Shown: piece by piece, positions 7,870-17,367 of the stretch
How the letters are laid out: each line of letters starts with the position of its first letter
Position numbering within the stretch: the stretch's first letter is position 1
Assembly: GCA_965232455.1 (NCBI GenBank)
Contig: OZ246981.1
Span: 3,720,001 to 3,784,000 of the forward strand
Length of the DNA stretch: 64,000 nucleotides
Origin: JBFGFX01 sp965232455
Lineage (GTDB): Bacteria > Pseudomonadota > Gammaproteobacteria > Steroidobacterales > Woeseiaceae
Reading direction: 5' to 3'
Translations under genes and position numbers: made by a program
The notes under the pieces: generated by a model
Seen by the model: only the letters and a program-made list of their open reading frames with translations
Told to the model about the DNA's origin: nothing
The model's database searches: none

Positions 7870-9498
7870 GTGAAAGCGAATTCGACGATTGGGACGTTGC
7901 TGACAATAACGGCAACCTGCATTCTGGGCGCGAGCCCGTTTGCCGCGGCGCAGGACGACGATCCGAAAATGATTCCCGCGCCCGATCGCCAGCCCGGCGA
8001 AGGCGAGGGCCCGTTCGAGCGTTTGATCATTCGCGGCGCGACATTGATCGACGGCACCGGCGCGCCGCCGATCGGCCCGGTAGATATCGTTATCGAAGGC
8101 AACCGCATCGTCGACGTCGATTCCGTCGGTTATCCCGGCCTGGCAATCGACGAGGAGGAACGCCCGCAGGACGCCACCCGGGAGATCGACGCGCACGGTT
8201 CCTACGTCATGCCGGGTATCGTCGACATGCACACGCACACCGGCGGATCGACCAAGGCGCCCGAGGCCGAATACAGCTACAAGCTCTGGATGGGGCACGG
8301 CATCACGACCATTCGCGGCGTACCCAGCGGCAGCTTCGAGTTTTCGGTCTCCGAGAAAGAGCGGAGTGCAAGAAACGAGATTGTCGCGCCAAGGATGTTC
8401 GCGTATCAGCGGCTCGGCTCAGGGGAGCGTTACGAAGACGTCAAAGTCCTGACGCCCGAACAGGCCAGGGAATGGGTCCGGTATGCCGCGCGCCAGGGCG
8501 CCGACGGCCTGAAGCTCGGCGCGCACCGGCCGGCGATCATGAAAGCGCTGATCGACGAGGCCAAAGCGCAGGGTCTGGGCACCACGGCGCACCTGGGCCA
8601 GCTGGGTGTTGCACAGATGAACGCGCTCGACTCGGCCCGGCTCGGGCTCGACACCGTAACCCACTATTACGGCCTGTTCGAGTCGATGTACGAGAATCAC
8701 GACGTACAGCCCTGGCCCGCCGACATGAACTACAACAACGAACAACACCGTTTCGGCCAGGTTGCGAGACAGTGGAATCTGATTGCCGGGCGCGGATCCG
8801 ACAAATGGAACGCCGTGCTGGAGGAATTTCTGGCACTCGACTTCACGCTCGATCCGACCTTCTCGATCTATTCCGCGGGGCGCGACGTGATGCGCGCGCG
8901 GAATGCCGATTGGCACGACACCTATACGCTGCCCACGCAGTGGGACTTCTACACCCCCAACCGTGAAAGCCACGGCGCGTACTGGTTTTATTGGACAACC
9001 GCGGACGAAGTGGCCTGGAAAAACTTCTACCGGGTCTGGATGCAGTTCGTCAACGACTACAAAAACAGGGGCGGTCGCGTGACGGTGGGCTCGGACTCGG
9101 GCTTCATCTATCAACTGTACGGATTCGGCACGATCCTCGAAATGGAGATGCTTCAGGAGGCGGGTTTTCACCCGCTCGAAGTGATCCGGTCGGCCACGAT
9201 GTACGGCGCGGAGGCCCTGCACGATCCGCAGGGGCGCGGAATCGAATTCGGCGTCGTCCGCCCCGGCCTGCTCGCGGACCTTCTGATCGTGGACGAAAAT
9301 CCGATCGCCAATATGAAAGTGCTTTACGGCACCGGCGCCGTGCGCCTGAACGACGAAACCGGAGCGCCCGAACGCGTCGGCGGCGTGAAGTATACGATCA
9401 AGGATGGCATCGTTTACGACGCGAAACAGCTTCTCGCCGACGTCGCGGCGATGGTCGAGGCGCAAAAACGGGAGCTGGGTCCGCTCGAGCAGTATTAG
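7870..9498 (+). CDS. secreted amidohydrolase family protein
   Basis: A 542-residue exported metal-dependent hydrolase. The signal peptide is MKANSTIGTLLTITATCILG up to about residue 27 (AAAQD). The amidohydrolase beta-sandwich strand reads LIIRGATLIDGTGAPPIGPV. The metal-binding HxH lies in the segment MPGIVDMHTHTGG. Later barrel motifs include TTAHLGQLG (histidine ligand), DTVTHYYG (histidine), and VGSDSGFIY with the conserved aspartate. The C-terminus again carries the sandwich (GVVRPGLLADLLIVDENP). Family members hydrolyse cyclic amides, dipeptides or related bonds; the substrate cannot be told. GTG start at 7870 with GGGGGAG 8-9 bases upstream. It stands alone, with a convergent acetyltransferase after it. 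Confidence 0.85.
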   Translation: MKANSTIGTLLTITATCILGASPFAAAQDDDPKMIPAPDRQPGEGEGPFERLIIRGATLIDGTGAPPIGPVDIVIEGNRIVDVDSVGYPGLAIDEEERPQDATREIDAHGSYVMPGIVDMHTHTGGSTKAPEAEYSYKLWMGHGITTIRGVPSGSFEFSVSEKERSARNEIVAPRMFAYQRLGSGERYEDVKVLTPEQAREWVRYAARQGADGLKLGAHRPAIMKALIDEAKAQGLGTTAHLGQLGVAQMNALDSARLGLDTVTHYYGLFESMYENHDVQPWPADMNYNNEQHRFGQVARQWNLIAGRGSDKWNAVLEEFLALDFTLDPTFSIYSAGRDVMRARNADWHDTYTLPTQWDFYTPNRESHGAYWFYWTTADEVAWKNFYRVWMQFVNDYKNRGGRVTVGSDSGFIYQLYGFGTILEMEMLQEAGFHPLEVIRSATMYGAEALHDPQGRGIEFGVVRPGLLADLLIVDENPIANMKVLYGTGAVRLNDETGAPERVGGVKYTIKDGIVYDAKQLLADVAAMVEAQKRELGPLEQY

Positions 9499-9571
9499 AC
9501 CGCCGACTCGCGGGCAGACGTTCCGATACGTGCACTACTCGCTCAATCGGAACGACCTGTTCGCCGGCCGG

Positions 9572-10009
9572 TCAGGGCCAGGCCAGACTCAGCAGCGGAT
9601 AGGGTTTGCCGGTATCGTCAACGGGCGAACGGCGCGTTACGCGAAACCCCATCTTTCGATAGAAGCCGAGCGCCTGCTCGTTTTGTTCGTTGACGTCGAC
9701 GGTCAGCCCTCCCGCGTGCCCCCGTTTCGCATAATCGACCAAAAGCCGGCCGATCCCCTTGCCGTGTAGATCCGGATCGACAAACAGAGAATCGATATTT
9801 CCCTCCGACATGCCCATGAACGCACGCGGACGGTCGTCATCGTCCACGGCCACGCGAAACACCGCGTTGGGCAGGTAATCATCGCGTACGACGCGCGTAA
9901 AGGTTTCGAGGTCGGCTGCGCTCACGAAGTCGTGCGTCGCCAGCACGGCGCGCCGCCAGATCCCAAAAAGGACGTCCGTATCCGCTGCTGTCGAATCTCG
10001 TAGCCGCAT
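9572..10009 (-). CDS. yjaB: YjaB-like GNAT N-acetyltransferase
   Basis: A 145-residue acetyl-CoA-dependent acyltransferase of the cytoplasm. The sequence follows E. coli YjaB closely throughout: IWRRAVLATHDFVSAADLE near the N-terminus, IDSLFVDPDLHGKGIGRLLV (the acetyl-CoA binding motif A with the Q/R-x-x-G-x-G/A pattern as HGKGIG), and the ending NEQNEQALGFYRKMGFRVT then DDTGKPYPLL. The biological substrate of YjaB is not established. The start at 10009 (MRLRDSTAADTD) was chosen because the frame extends 22 residues upstream without family resemblance. It is 72 bases downstream of a YceI gene on the same strand. Confidence 0.85.
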   Translation of the reverse strand: MRLRDSTAADTDVLFGIWRRAVLATHDFVSAADLETFTRVVRDDYLPNAVFRVAVDDDDRPRAFMGMSEGNIDSLFVDPDLHGKGIGRLLVDYAKRGHAGGLTVDVNEQNEQALGFYRKMGFRVTRRSPVDDTGKPYPLLSLAWP

Positions 10010-10081
10010 AGCGCCGAGTCCCGTCCCTGACAAACTGTGAATGACGCCAGGGGCCCCGTTGACCCTTAACGTCAACAGGCT

Positions 10082-10666
10082 CTAGTTGGTTTTAGCGTCA
10101 AACGTCAACACGAACGTCACCGGGACTGCCGGGCTGATGGTCGGCAGGGCGGCAACTGCGCGCAAGCGCTCGATGCCTTCGAGGAGGCCAACCTGGCTCG
10201 CGTTGACGATCATCGGCTTTTGGCTCACCGCCATCAGCCGCGAGTCGCTCAAGCGCGCCACCGTCGTTTCGATCGTCAGACTCACCGTCGCACCGTGCAA
10301 CATCAGTTGCCCCTCGATCGTCATGTCCTCCGAGGTGCCAGCCTCCAGGGCGTTTATGGTCTCCAGGTCCACGGTCGTTACGAGCGTTGCGGTCGGATAA
10401 CGGCCGGTCTCGAACAGCATTTCGCGCATACGCTCGTCGCGAATCTGGATGGCCGTGTCCACGCTGTCGAGATCGATGCTGACGGTGACGTTGCCGTCGT
10501 CGTCCACCCGCCCTTCCAGCGCGGAAAATCGGTGAACCTCCGCGGCCGATCCCGCTTTGGTTGAAACGAAACTGATCCGCGAACTGTCGTTGTCCAGCGT
10601 CCAGCTTGCTCCCGCGGGGACACTCCACAGGACGGCTATCAGGCTGGCAACAATCGGTCTATTCAT
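10082..10666 (-). CDS. YceI family protein, periplasmic
   Basis: A 194-residue secreted lipocalin-like protein. The signal peptide (MNRPIVASLIAVLWSVPAGA) is followed by WTLDNDSSRISFVSTKAG, the standard YceI opening. The YceI body SIDLDSVDTAIQIRDERMRE follows, and then EGQLMLHGATVSLTI. YceI domains bind isoprenoid chains (a Thermus homologue binds octaprenyl pyrophosphate), and some act with cytochromes; the ligand here is unknown. The final strand VPVTFVLTFDAKTN closes the barrel. Same strand as the YjaB-like gene, with no obvious terminator between. Confidence 0.88.
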   Translation of the reverse strand: MNRPIVASLIAVLWSVPAGASWTLDNDSSRISFVSTKAGSAAEVHRFSALEGRVDDDGNVTVSIDLDSVDTAIQIRDERMREMLFETGRYPTATLVTTVDLETINALEAGTSEDMTIEGQLMLHGATVSLTIETTVARLSDSRLMAVSQKPMIVNASQVGLLEGIERLRAVAALPTISPAVPVTFVLTFDAKTN

Positions 10667-10932
10667 CAGTGGGCTCCGGAGTCTTTAACGTTAGGCTGGG
10701 GATGGTGGATTATAGGATGATACCGCGTCCACCCCGCAGCGGACTCCTCGAATATTGCTGTGCGTGAGATCGACGCAGCCTGCCGCCGGAAACCGGATTC
10801 GGTCTGCGCAGCCCCGGCGTCAATATTGCCGCGCCACCCGGCGGCTCTGGAGTGATTACCGCGGCCGGCCGCCGCAGCGAATGGCTATCGCCGACTATCG
10901 CCGGCCACGGGGCCGGCACCGGGACTCGCGCT

Positions 10933-12330
10933 CTAGTCGTCGTCGCGGTCCACCGTGGCCGCGTCCGCAATGCCGTCGATCAGCCTGGCGGCAAGGTTTC
11001 CTGCGTCATCGGAACCCTCTTGGGGCGCCGCGAGCTCGAGAACCGATTTGAATATTTCCAGCTTGAACGACTGCGAATAGTGATACTTGAACGTCGACGT
11101 TTCGGGTTGGATCGCATCCGCGCTCAGGCGCTCAGCGGCACGCTCGAACCCGTCGGCAACGCTGCGCAAAAAGTCGGTGAGAAGCGCAAAGAACTCGAGG
11201 AACGGAGCGTCCAGCAGATCGGTGGTTTGCGGAACCTGGGATGGCGGCTCGGCCGGCGTCGGCGCCGCCGTCTCGACGTCGTCGGCTGCGCGGGGTTCTA
11301 CGTCGGCGGCAACCGTGGGGATGACCGGTCCCGGAGCGGCCTGGCTCGGCTCCACCGGCTTGGCGGCCGGGGGCGGTGCGGGCTGAGGCTCCAGCGCGGG
11401 CGGTACCACCGCCGTCTCCCGGATTTGCCCAAACGTCGCCGTCGTCACTTCCCGGCTTCTGAACCGGAGATTGACCTTGGAGAGCTGCTCGACGTCGAAC
11501 TCGAGGTTCGAGGCCAGCGAAAATGCGGCCGACAGGTCTCCGTCGTAGAACTCGTTTGCGATGGACTCCGCCTGCGCGAACACGTTCTGAATCGCCGCAA
11601 ATTCGGCGTCGTTGAGATCGCCTTTGACGCTCAATGTCAGCCGCGACCGGCTCGACACCGCGACCTCGGTGCTGGAGGCCGACCCGTTCTCGTTCGATAC
11701 CGCAACGTCCTGCGCGGACAGCCGGTTCGATCGTCTTACGTCCAGCCTGACGACATCGCCTTCCTGGGTGCGGATGCGTATGGTCGAGCGCTGGCGCTCT
11801 TTACTCTCGACGGACAGGACGCTCGCCGACGACTCGACGTTGCGGGCCGCCGCGCTGTCCAGGGCATCGAGACCCTTTTGCAGCTTGCCCACGGCATCGT
11901 CCACTTTGCCGACGTCGTCGTCGGCGCTGACGGTTTGCCGGGTAAACGCGGCAGCCGCCCGCACGCGCTGTCTGAACTTGAGCAGTGCGTAGCTGCTGAC
12001 GTCGGCATTCTCGTCGGCAAGACGGGATGCGGCGCCCAGGGTCTCGGCGGCGACCTGGTTGGACGAGGGGGCTCCCTTCAGCGCGTCGAACGCCGACCGC
12101 CGGCCCGACGCCGAAACGCCGAATGCCAGGGACAGCGCAGTCTTGATCTCCTGCCGAAAAATTTTGAGGGCGCGATCCTTGTCCTGGCCGGGCTCTTGGC
12201 CAGGTGGCTTTGCCCGCCCGTCGAGAACGGCGTCGCCGGCAACCGATGATTTCGCCGTTTCGCCAACGCCCCTATTACCTGCGGTCACCGCGGCAGGCGG
12301 CGTGTTTGCCAACACTCCATTTACGTCCAT
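10933..12330 (-). CDS. hypothetical protein, DUF5610-like
   Basis: A 465-residue protein without signal peptide. The central part resembles DUF5610 proteins as I remember them: VSSRSRLTLSVKGDLNDAEF followed by a helix with IANEFYDGDLSAAFSLAS and FDVEQLSKVNL. A Pro/Ala/Glu-rich linker (about residues 310-370) separates this from a C-terminal helical segment with KYHYSQSFKLEIFKSVLEL. The N-terminus (NGVLANTPPAAVTA) is low-complexity. The ATG at 12330 has GGGAG 8-9 bases upstream; the frame runs 29 codons further but has no such site. Function is unknown. It is isolated, divergent from a sulfotransferase gene 250 bases away. Confidence 0.6.
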   Translation of the reverse strand: MDVNGVLANTPPAAVTAGNRGVGETAKSSVAGDAVLDGRAKPPGQEPGQDKDRALKIFRQEIKTALSLAFGVSASGRRSAFDALKGAPSSNQVAAETLGAASRLADENADVSSYALLKFRQRVRAAAAFTRQTVSADDDVGKVDDAVGKLQKGLDALDSAAARNVESSASVLSVESKERQRSTIRIRTQEGDVVRLDVRRSNRLSAQDVAVSNENGSASSTEVAVSSRSRLTLSVKGDLNDAEFAAIQNVFAQAESIANEFYDGDLSAAFSLASNLEFDVEQLSKVNLRFRSREVTTATFGQIRETAVVPPALEPQPAPPPAAKPVEPSQAAPGPVIPTVAADVEPRAADDVETAAPTPAEPPSQVPQTTDLLDAPFLEFFALLTDFLRSVADGFERAAERLSADAIQPETSTFKYHYSQSFKLEIFKSVLELAAPQEGSDDAGNLAARLIDGIADAATVDRDDD

Positions 12331-12580
12331 CAACAGTCTCCCGTGAGCCGCGCTGTGCACGCCCGGCGACGAAACTCGACGGGGCGCGGCTCGGTTTATG
12401 TAAGATTCACAGGACATTATGTCGGCAGGTTTCGCTCAGGCTTTAGCGCAAACCGTCGAGGCGGCTGGGAACCTGTCATCGGTTGCCCGGCGCGCCCGAA
12501 CGCAGCGGGTCTCGGTGCGTTTACGGCGGATTCGCCGTATGATTGCCCGCGATGAATCATCGCGGGGTTTGCACCAGGGT

Positions 12581-13165
12581 ATGAAAGCCAAGGTCTTTTG
12601 CATCGGGTTCCACAAAACAGGCACGACGAGCCTGGCGGTGGCCCTGCGCATGCTCGGCTATCGGGTCACCGGACCGAACGGAACCAAGGACCCGGACATC
12701 AGCAAAAAAGTCCACGCGATGGCGGCTACGCTCGTCGAGAAAAACGACGCATTCCAGGACAATCCGTGGCCGGTCCTCTACAGGGAAATGGACGAAAAAT
12801 ACCCCGGCAGCAAGTTCATCCTGACGATGCGCAGCTCGGAATCGTGGATTCGCAGCCAGGTCAAAGACTTCGGACTCCGCAAGACGCCGATGCGGGAGTG
12901 GATTTACGGGGTCGGCTGCCCGGAGGGGAACGAGGAGGTTTTTGTCGCCCGTTATGAGCGGCACAATCGCGAGGTTCTCGAATACTTCAGAAACCGTCCC
13001 GACGATTTACTCATCCTCGACCTGCCAAAGGGGCACGGCTGGAAAGAGCTTTGTGGATTCCTCGGCGTCGACGTTCCGGACAAGCCCTTCCCGCACGCCA
13101 ACAAGGCGAGCTTTTCACGAAAAGTGAAGAACTGGTTCGATCATCTCGGGAAGAAGGACGGCTAG
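12581..13165 (+). CDS. sulfotransferase family protein
   Basis: A 194-residue cytoplasmic PAPS-dependent sulfotransferase. The 5'-phosphosulfate loop is right at the N-terminus (KVFCIGFHKTGTTSLAVAL, residues 3-21). The 3'-phosphate binding segment is FILTMRSSESWIRSQ. The acceptor and sulfated product are not determinable. This version is the short bacterial type related to eukaryote-like Sulfotransfer_4 proteins. ATG at 12581 was taken because the family begins immediately before the P-loop-like motif; an ATG at 12539 would add 14 residues. Its last four bases overlap the end of a second, convergent sulfotransferase gene, so three sulfotransferases lie in 2.1 kb. Confidence 0.85.
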   Translation: MKAKVFCIGFHKTGTTSLAVALRMLGYRVTGPNGTKDPDISKKVHAMAATLVEKNDAFQDNPWPVLYREMDEKYPGSKFILTMRSSESWIRSQVKDFGLRKTPMREWIYGVGCPEGNEEVFVARYERHNREVLEYFRNRPDDLLILDLPKGHGWKELCGFLGVDVPDKPFPHANKASFSRKVKNWFDHLGKKDG

Positions 13166-13860
13166 CGCTCGAAACCCAGCGCGTCGAACTCGACCCGGCA
13201 GTTTTCGTAAATTTCTTCTTTTGCTGCGTCGCTCAACAGCTCCCGGGCCGGCCGGCGATCCGAACGGTGTTTGTGTTTCGTTTTCGGATAGTTGGAAGCA
13301 ACGTCGAAACCCAGTTTGTCGCTAAGGAACTCCAGTTCCCCCGCAAGCTTTTCGTAGTTGACGATGTAATCGACGATCGGCGTTTTTCCCTCGGAATAGA
13401 TCGGGTAACTGACGTAATACCCTTTCTTGAGAACCCGCTTCAGTTCTTTGTCGAAATCCCAGTTGTTTTTGCCACGAGCATGGTAATAGACGTGCGACAC
13501 GACCTTTTCATACGGGTGCCTTTCCATGGAAAACGTAAAGTACTCTTCCCAGACGTCTTTACCGACGAACTCCCGAACCTCGACGGCCGGTACGTGATTG
13601 TAAAACCGTCCTTTGTGACGGACCTTGCTTACGTTTGGGTCGCGCGCGCTGATCAGATCGCGAAACTGCTGTTCTCTGGGATCTCCGTAATTCTGCGGCA
13701 AACATCCGCCTTCATCGAGCCTCACAAGCTCGTCCTCGTAGGATATCGGCGTGATGATGTCGTCTCCGCCGCAGTTCTTACTGAGGCTGATCTCCATGCT
13801 GGTACCGGAAACCTTGCGGGTTTTGATGAAGATGAAACGTCGTGTATGGCTAAGAATCAT
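13162..13860 (-). CDS. sulfotransferase family protein (Sulfotransfer_2-like)
   Basis: A 232-residue predicted sulfotransferase. The N-terminal segment FIFIKTRKVSGTSMEISLSK matches the PAPS 5'-phosphosulfate loop of the carbohydrate-type family (KxxKxxGTS). The later EYFTFSMERHPYEKVVSHVY matches the 3'-phosphate site, with the conserved R-x-P-Y/F pattern. Family members sulfate sugars or glycolipids; the acceptor is unknown. It overlaps the upstream sulfotransferase gene by 11 bases, so it is the distal gene of the sigma factor/kinase operon. Lower GC and more Lys/Tyr/Asn codons than the neighbours suggest separate acquisition (impression, not computed). Confidence 0.82.
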   Translation of the reverse strand: MILSHTRRFIFIKTRKVSGTSMEISLSKNCGGDDIITPISYEDELVRLDEGGCLPQNYGDPREQQFRDLISARDPNVSKVRHKGRFYNHVPAVEVREFVGKDVWEEYFTFSMERHPYEKVVSHVYYHARGKNNWDFDKELKRVLKKGYYVSYPIYSEGKTPIVDYIVNYEKLAGELEFLSDKLGFDVASNYPKTKHKHRSDRRPARELLSDAAKEEIYENCRVEFDALGFER

Positions 13861-14647
13861 TGCTTGATTTCACTCGATCACGTTTGCGACGATAGCTCCG
13901 CAGCTTGCGTAGCGCGTCCAGATACCGGATGACGCGGCGCGGAAAGTATACTCGTTCGGGATAGTAGCTTCTCGAAAGATCCGCCTCGACGGAGTCGAGT
14001 TCGAGTTCCCAATCCGCGGACGATTCATAAGCACATTCGATCAGGTCCGGCGTCAACGACCCGTGCCGTTCCTGCTGCCCCTTGATTCTCGGCAGGTTCT
14101 TCTTCCAAAGCCCGACGCTCGTCGGAGCGATCGGCCTCACGCCGTGCATGGCCCGTTTCGATTTTTCCGACACTTCGGCGTAATGATGATATTCCGAAAA
14201 CGCATGCAGGGCTTCCAGCCAGGGAAACTTCGCCGCGATCTGCTCCTGGATAGCGTCCGGATGATTGACGAAGTCTTCGTATTTGACCGCAAGGAACCGT
14301 TCGTGCCCGTAAAGCGGTTTTGCCGTGTTGTGGAGTTCCCGCCACAAGCGGATGTTGGCGTAATACCGGCTTTTGTCCTTGCCGTGACGGCTCACGATGA
14401 CGTCTCTCGGATCACGCAGCACGTAGATCACGTAGAACTCGGGATCGTCGCGAAGCAGAGCCGGCGCGTACATCGTGTCCTTGGGTCGCTTCGTCAAAAG
14501 AATCTGGCCGTCGTTCGCCCAGGCCCTGTTGAAGCGCATCTCGTGATCGTAGTGCTTGTCGATCCTGAAACAGGTCACCATGACTTCGTGCAGCAAGGTC
14601 GTGCCGCTGCGTGGCGAGCAGGCAACGATGTGCAGGTGCTTGAACAC
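13850..14647 (-). CDS. sulfotransferase family protein
   Basis: A 265-residue PAPS-dependent sulfotransferase. The 5'-phosphosulfate loop is HLHIVACSPRSGTTLLHEVM (residues 4-23, SPRSGTT core). The 3'-phosphate segment is YVIYVLRDPRDVIVSRHGKD, with the classic RDPRD. It also contains FLAVKYEDFVNHP, typical of the GAG/HS-type subgroup. The sequence ends in a basic tail. It begins 8 bases after the kinase gene's stop codon and overlaps the next sulfotransferase, so translation is likely coupled along the operon. The acceptor could be a cell-surface polysaccharide, lipid or peptide. Confidence 0.86.
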   Translation of the reverse strand: MFKHLHIVACSPRSGTTLLHEVMVTCFRIDKHYDHEMRFNRAWANDGQILLTKRPKDTMYAPALLRDDPEFYVIYVLRDPRDVIVSRHGKDKSRYYANIRLWRELHNTAKPLYGHERFLAVKYEDFVNHPDAIQEQIAAKFPWLEALHAFSEYHHYAEVSEKSKRAMHGVRPIAPTSVGLWKKNLPRIKGQQERHGSLTPDLIECAYESSADWELELDSVEADLSRSYYPERVYFPRRVIRYLDALRKLRSYRRKRDRVKSSNDS

Positions 14648-14655
14648 GGAGTGAG

Positions 14656-17367
14656 CTAGTCGGGCGGGCGATACTCGGCGGCTTGCTCGGGTTTGCCCCA
14701 GGCCGTGTACAAGCGGACGACGGCGTCGCGAGCGCGGCGAGAGCGCCGGTTAGCCTGATCCCGCAGCACCTCGTGGCTTGCCAGGAGCAGGGCTTCCGCC
14801 TCGGCGAAACGCTCGAGGCTGATCAGCGTGTTGCCGTATTCGACGTTCGTTGCCGCGACCAGCGGGTGATCGGCCGGAAAATCCTTTCGCCGAATCGAAC
14901 TTGCCCGTTGCAGCAGATCATTTGCCTCTTCGGCTCTGTCCGAAGCATTCAACACCGCACCAAGCTGAGTCAACGTCGACGCAACGTACTGGTGGTCCTC
15001 CGCAAGGGATAGGCCGTAGATACGCAGCGCCTCGCGCAGCGCCTTTTCGGCGGCGACAAAGTCGCCTTTGTCATGCAACAGCATGCCGAGGCTTGTCATG
15101 TCGTAACCGATATTCGGGTGTTCGTTCCCCCATGACTCTTTATCGATCTCAAGCGCACCGCGCAGCGCAATCTCCGCTTCCTCGAACTTTCCTTTGTCAT
15201 GCAACAGATTCGCTTGATTGACCAGTGTTGTGGCAAGGTGATCGTGCTTTTCTCCCAACACTCTTCGTGTAACGTCGATCGCTTGCTCAAGCGTATCTTC
15301 CGCAGCATCAATCTCGCCCTTGGACTGCAAAAGAGCGCCCAAATTCTGAAGGTAATAGGCCATCAGCGGGTGATCGGGGCCGCCGTAGCGGCGAACGATG
15401 TCGATCGCTTCCCGCAAATGCGTCTCGGTCGCGACCAGATCGCCTTTCATCTGATAGCTTCTCGCCAACAAACTCTTGGCGTTGGCCAGATCAATTGCGT
15501 TGCTTTCCTCGAAGTCCGAGAAAATCGTGATGCTGTCTCGGGCGAATTTCACCGCCTCGTCCAGCTTGCCCGTGTTCAGATAGACCTCGGCCAGATTGAA
15601 GAGGTTGGCAGCGACGGGCAGCGGGTCAGTATTCAGCTGAGACCTGTTGAATTCCAGCGCTTCCTCCAACAGTGATTCGGCACGAGCGTAGTCAGCCTGC
15701 ATGGTTAGCGTCCTCGCAAGCTCGTTTTTGCTTTCCGCCACGCTCTCGTGACGATCACCGTACATCTTTCTCCGCTCTTTGAGAGAGCCTTCGAGCATCT
15801 CCGCCGACGGCTCATAGTCACCTAGATTCATATAAACACGCCCCATCGTTGCCATCAAAGTGGAACGGACTTCCGGCTGCTCCGCCAGTTCACGATAGAT
15901 GCGCTCGGCGCCAGCGTCAAGAATCTCCTTGGCGGTGACTTCCGCGCCGCGCGCGCGCTGCGGATCCGGAGACTCGAATATCTGCTCGAGGAACGTCGAC
16001 ACCTCACGGGCCAGGTCGCGCTCGGCGGCTATTCGCTGGTTCTGTATCGTCGTGACCACCGCAAATGCCACGAGCAGAGACACGACAAGCCCTGAAGTCG
16101 CCACACCCGCATAGTGACGACGAACGAACTTGCCGGCGCGATAGTTCCACGAATCCGCCCGTGCGACGATTGGCAGGGATTCCCTGTAAAGCCGTATGTC
16201 TTCGGCGAACTGATTGACGGATCGATAGCGGCGCTCCGGCTCCTTCCGAAGCGCGTTCAGCACGATCGTGTCGATATCGCCACGCAGCCGCCGCGCCAGC
16301 CGATCGGTGCTTGATCCGCGATCCTGACCGATGCGCTCCGCTCGCTCGATCTCGATTTCACACTTCTGCTGCCGCGCACGCGCGATGAGGCGGGCTATTC
16401 GCACGCTTGGGGCTTCCGGCTTCTGCTGGCATATGATTCTTGCCATTTCCGCGGCCGGTTTGTCCTTCAGCGAATACGCCGGCATGCCCGTCAGCAGGGA
16501 ATACAGCAACAGTCCCAGGGCGTAGGTGTCCGTTGCCGTCGTGATCGGGTTTCCGAGCACCTGCTCCGGCGCGGCGTTCTCCGGTGTCATCATGACGGTG
16601 CCTTCGCGCGTCAAGCCGTCGGTCGCGGTACCCTGGGCATCGACCAGCTTCGCGATGCCGAAATCGAGCAGCTTGGGAACGCCTTCGTCGGTGACGAGTA
16701 TATTCGAGGGTTTTATGTCGCGATGAACGACCAGGTTCTGGTGCGCGTAGTGTATTGAGGAGCAGATCGTGTGGAAAAGCTCCAGTCGTGCATCAACACC
16801 GAGTCTGTTTCGGTCGCAGTAGGTGTCGATGCGCACACCGTCGATGTATTCCATGACGATGTACGGCGTACCGTCATCTGCGGTGCCACCGTCGAGCAGC
16901 CTCGCGATGTTAGGATGATCGAGATTGGCGAGTATCTGCCGCTCATCACGAAGCCGTTGTTCGGCGCTGTGATCGACGAGACGATGACGGCCCAGCTTGA
17001 TCGCCACCTGTTGCTGGTACTGTTCGTCTGCTCGCTCGGCCAGATAAACGACGCCCATGCCCCCGCTGCCGAGCGTAGAAACGATCCTGTAGGGCCCAAG
17101 GAGCGCACCCTGCATCTCCTCCTTTCTTTCCACCGCGCTCGAGATCGCCGACTGCAGGGCATCGACAATGGTGTTTTCGAGATCGTTTGCGCCCGCACCG
17201 TCTATTTGCAGCAGCGAAATGACATAGGCGCAAAGCTCGTTGTCGTCGGAACAGGAGTCGGCTAAAAACTGCTCACGCCGGTCCGGTGGCAGCTGTACCG
17301 CCCGGTCGAACAGCGATTCGACGCGGGCCCAGCGGTCCGGTGTTAGTTCAAGCGTCTTTGAATTCAT
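14656..17367 (-). CDS. membrane Ser/Thr protein kinase with C-terminal TPR domain
   Basis: A 903-residue signalling kinase. Residues 1-90 are a helical lead-in typical of ECF-coupled kinases. The Hanks-type kinase domain spans about 93-385: glycine loop GSGGMG (100-105), catalytic Lys124, HRD (215-217) with D217, DFG (235-237) and APE (266-268). All key residues are present, so it should be active. A single membrane helix lies at about 418-440. A long series of tetratricopeptide repeats (about 500-890) follows, on the other side of the membrane, where it may sense a partner or ligand. The gene overlaps the upstream ECF sigma factor by 20 bases, so they are made together. By analogy with Vibrio PknT/EcfP, the kinase may activate the sigma factor by threonine phosphorylation (inference). 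Confidence 0.9.
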   Translation of the reverse strand: MNSKTLELTPDRWARVESLFDRAVQLPPDRREQFLADSCSDDNELCAYVISLLQIDGAGANDLENTIVDALQSAISSAVERKEEMQGALLGPYRIVSTLGSGGMGVVYLAERADEQYQQQVAIKLGRHRLVDHSAEQRLRDERQILANLDHPNIARLLDGGTADDGTPYIVMEYIDGVRIDTYCDRNRLGVDARLELFHTICSSIHYAHQNLVVHRDIKPSNILVTDEGVPKLLDFGIAKLVDAQGTATDGLTREGTVMMTPENAAPEQVLGNPITTATDTYALGLLLYSLLTGMPAYSLKDKPAAEMARIICQQKPEAPSVRIARLIARARQQKCEIEIERAERIGQDRGSSTDRLARRLRGDIDTIVLNALRKEPERRYRSVNQFAEDIRLYRESLPIVARADSWNYRAGKFVRRHYAGVATSGLVVSLLVAFAVVTTIQNQRIAAERDLAREVSTFLEQIFESPDPQRARGAEVTAKEILDAGAERIYRELAEQPEVRSTLMATMGRVYMNLGDYEPSAEMLEGSLKERRKMYGDRHESVAESKNELARTLTMQADYARAESLLEEALEFNRSQLNTDPLPVAANLFNLAEVYLNTGKLDEAVKFARDSITIFSDFEESNAIDLANAKSLLARSYQMKGDLVATETHLREAIDIVRRYGGPDHPLMAYYLQNLGALLQSKGEIDAAEDTLEQAIDVTRRVLGEKHDHLATTLVNQANLLHDKGKFEEAEIALRGALEIDKESWGNEHPNIGYDMTSLGMLLHDKGDFVAAEKALREALRIYGLSLAEDHQYVASTLTQLGAVLNASDRAEEANDLLQRASSIRRKDFPADHPLVAATNVEYGNTLISLERFAEAEALLLASHEVLRDQANRRSRRARDAVVRLYTAWGKPEQAAEYRPPD

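Noticed and set aside
10852..12249. Long plus-strand open frame (465 codons) opposite the DUF5610-like gene
   Set aside because: Arg/Gly-rich composition typical of an antisense shadow in GC-rich DNA, no family resemblance, and the minus strand has a sensible protein with a ribosome site.
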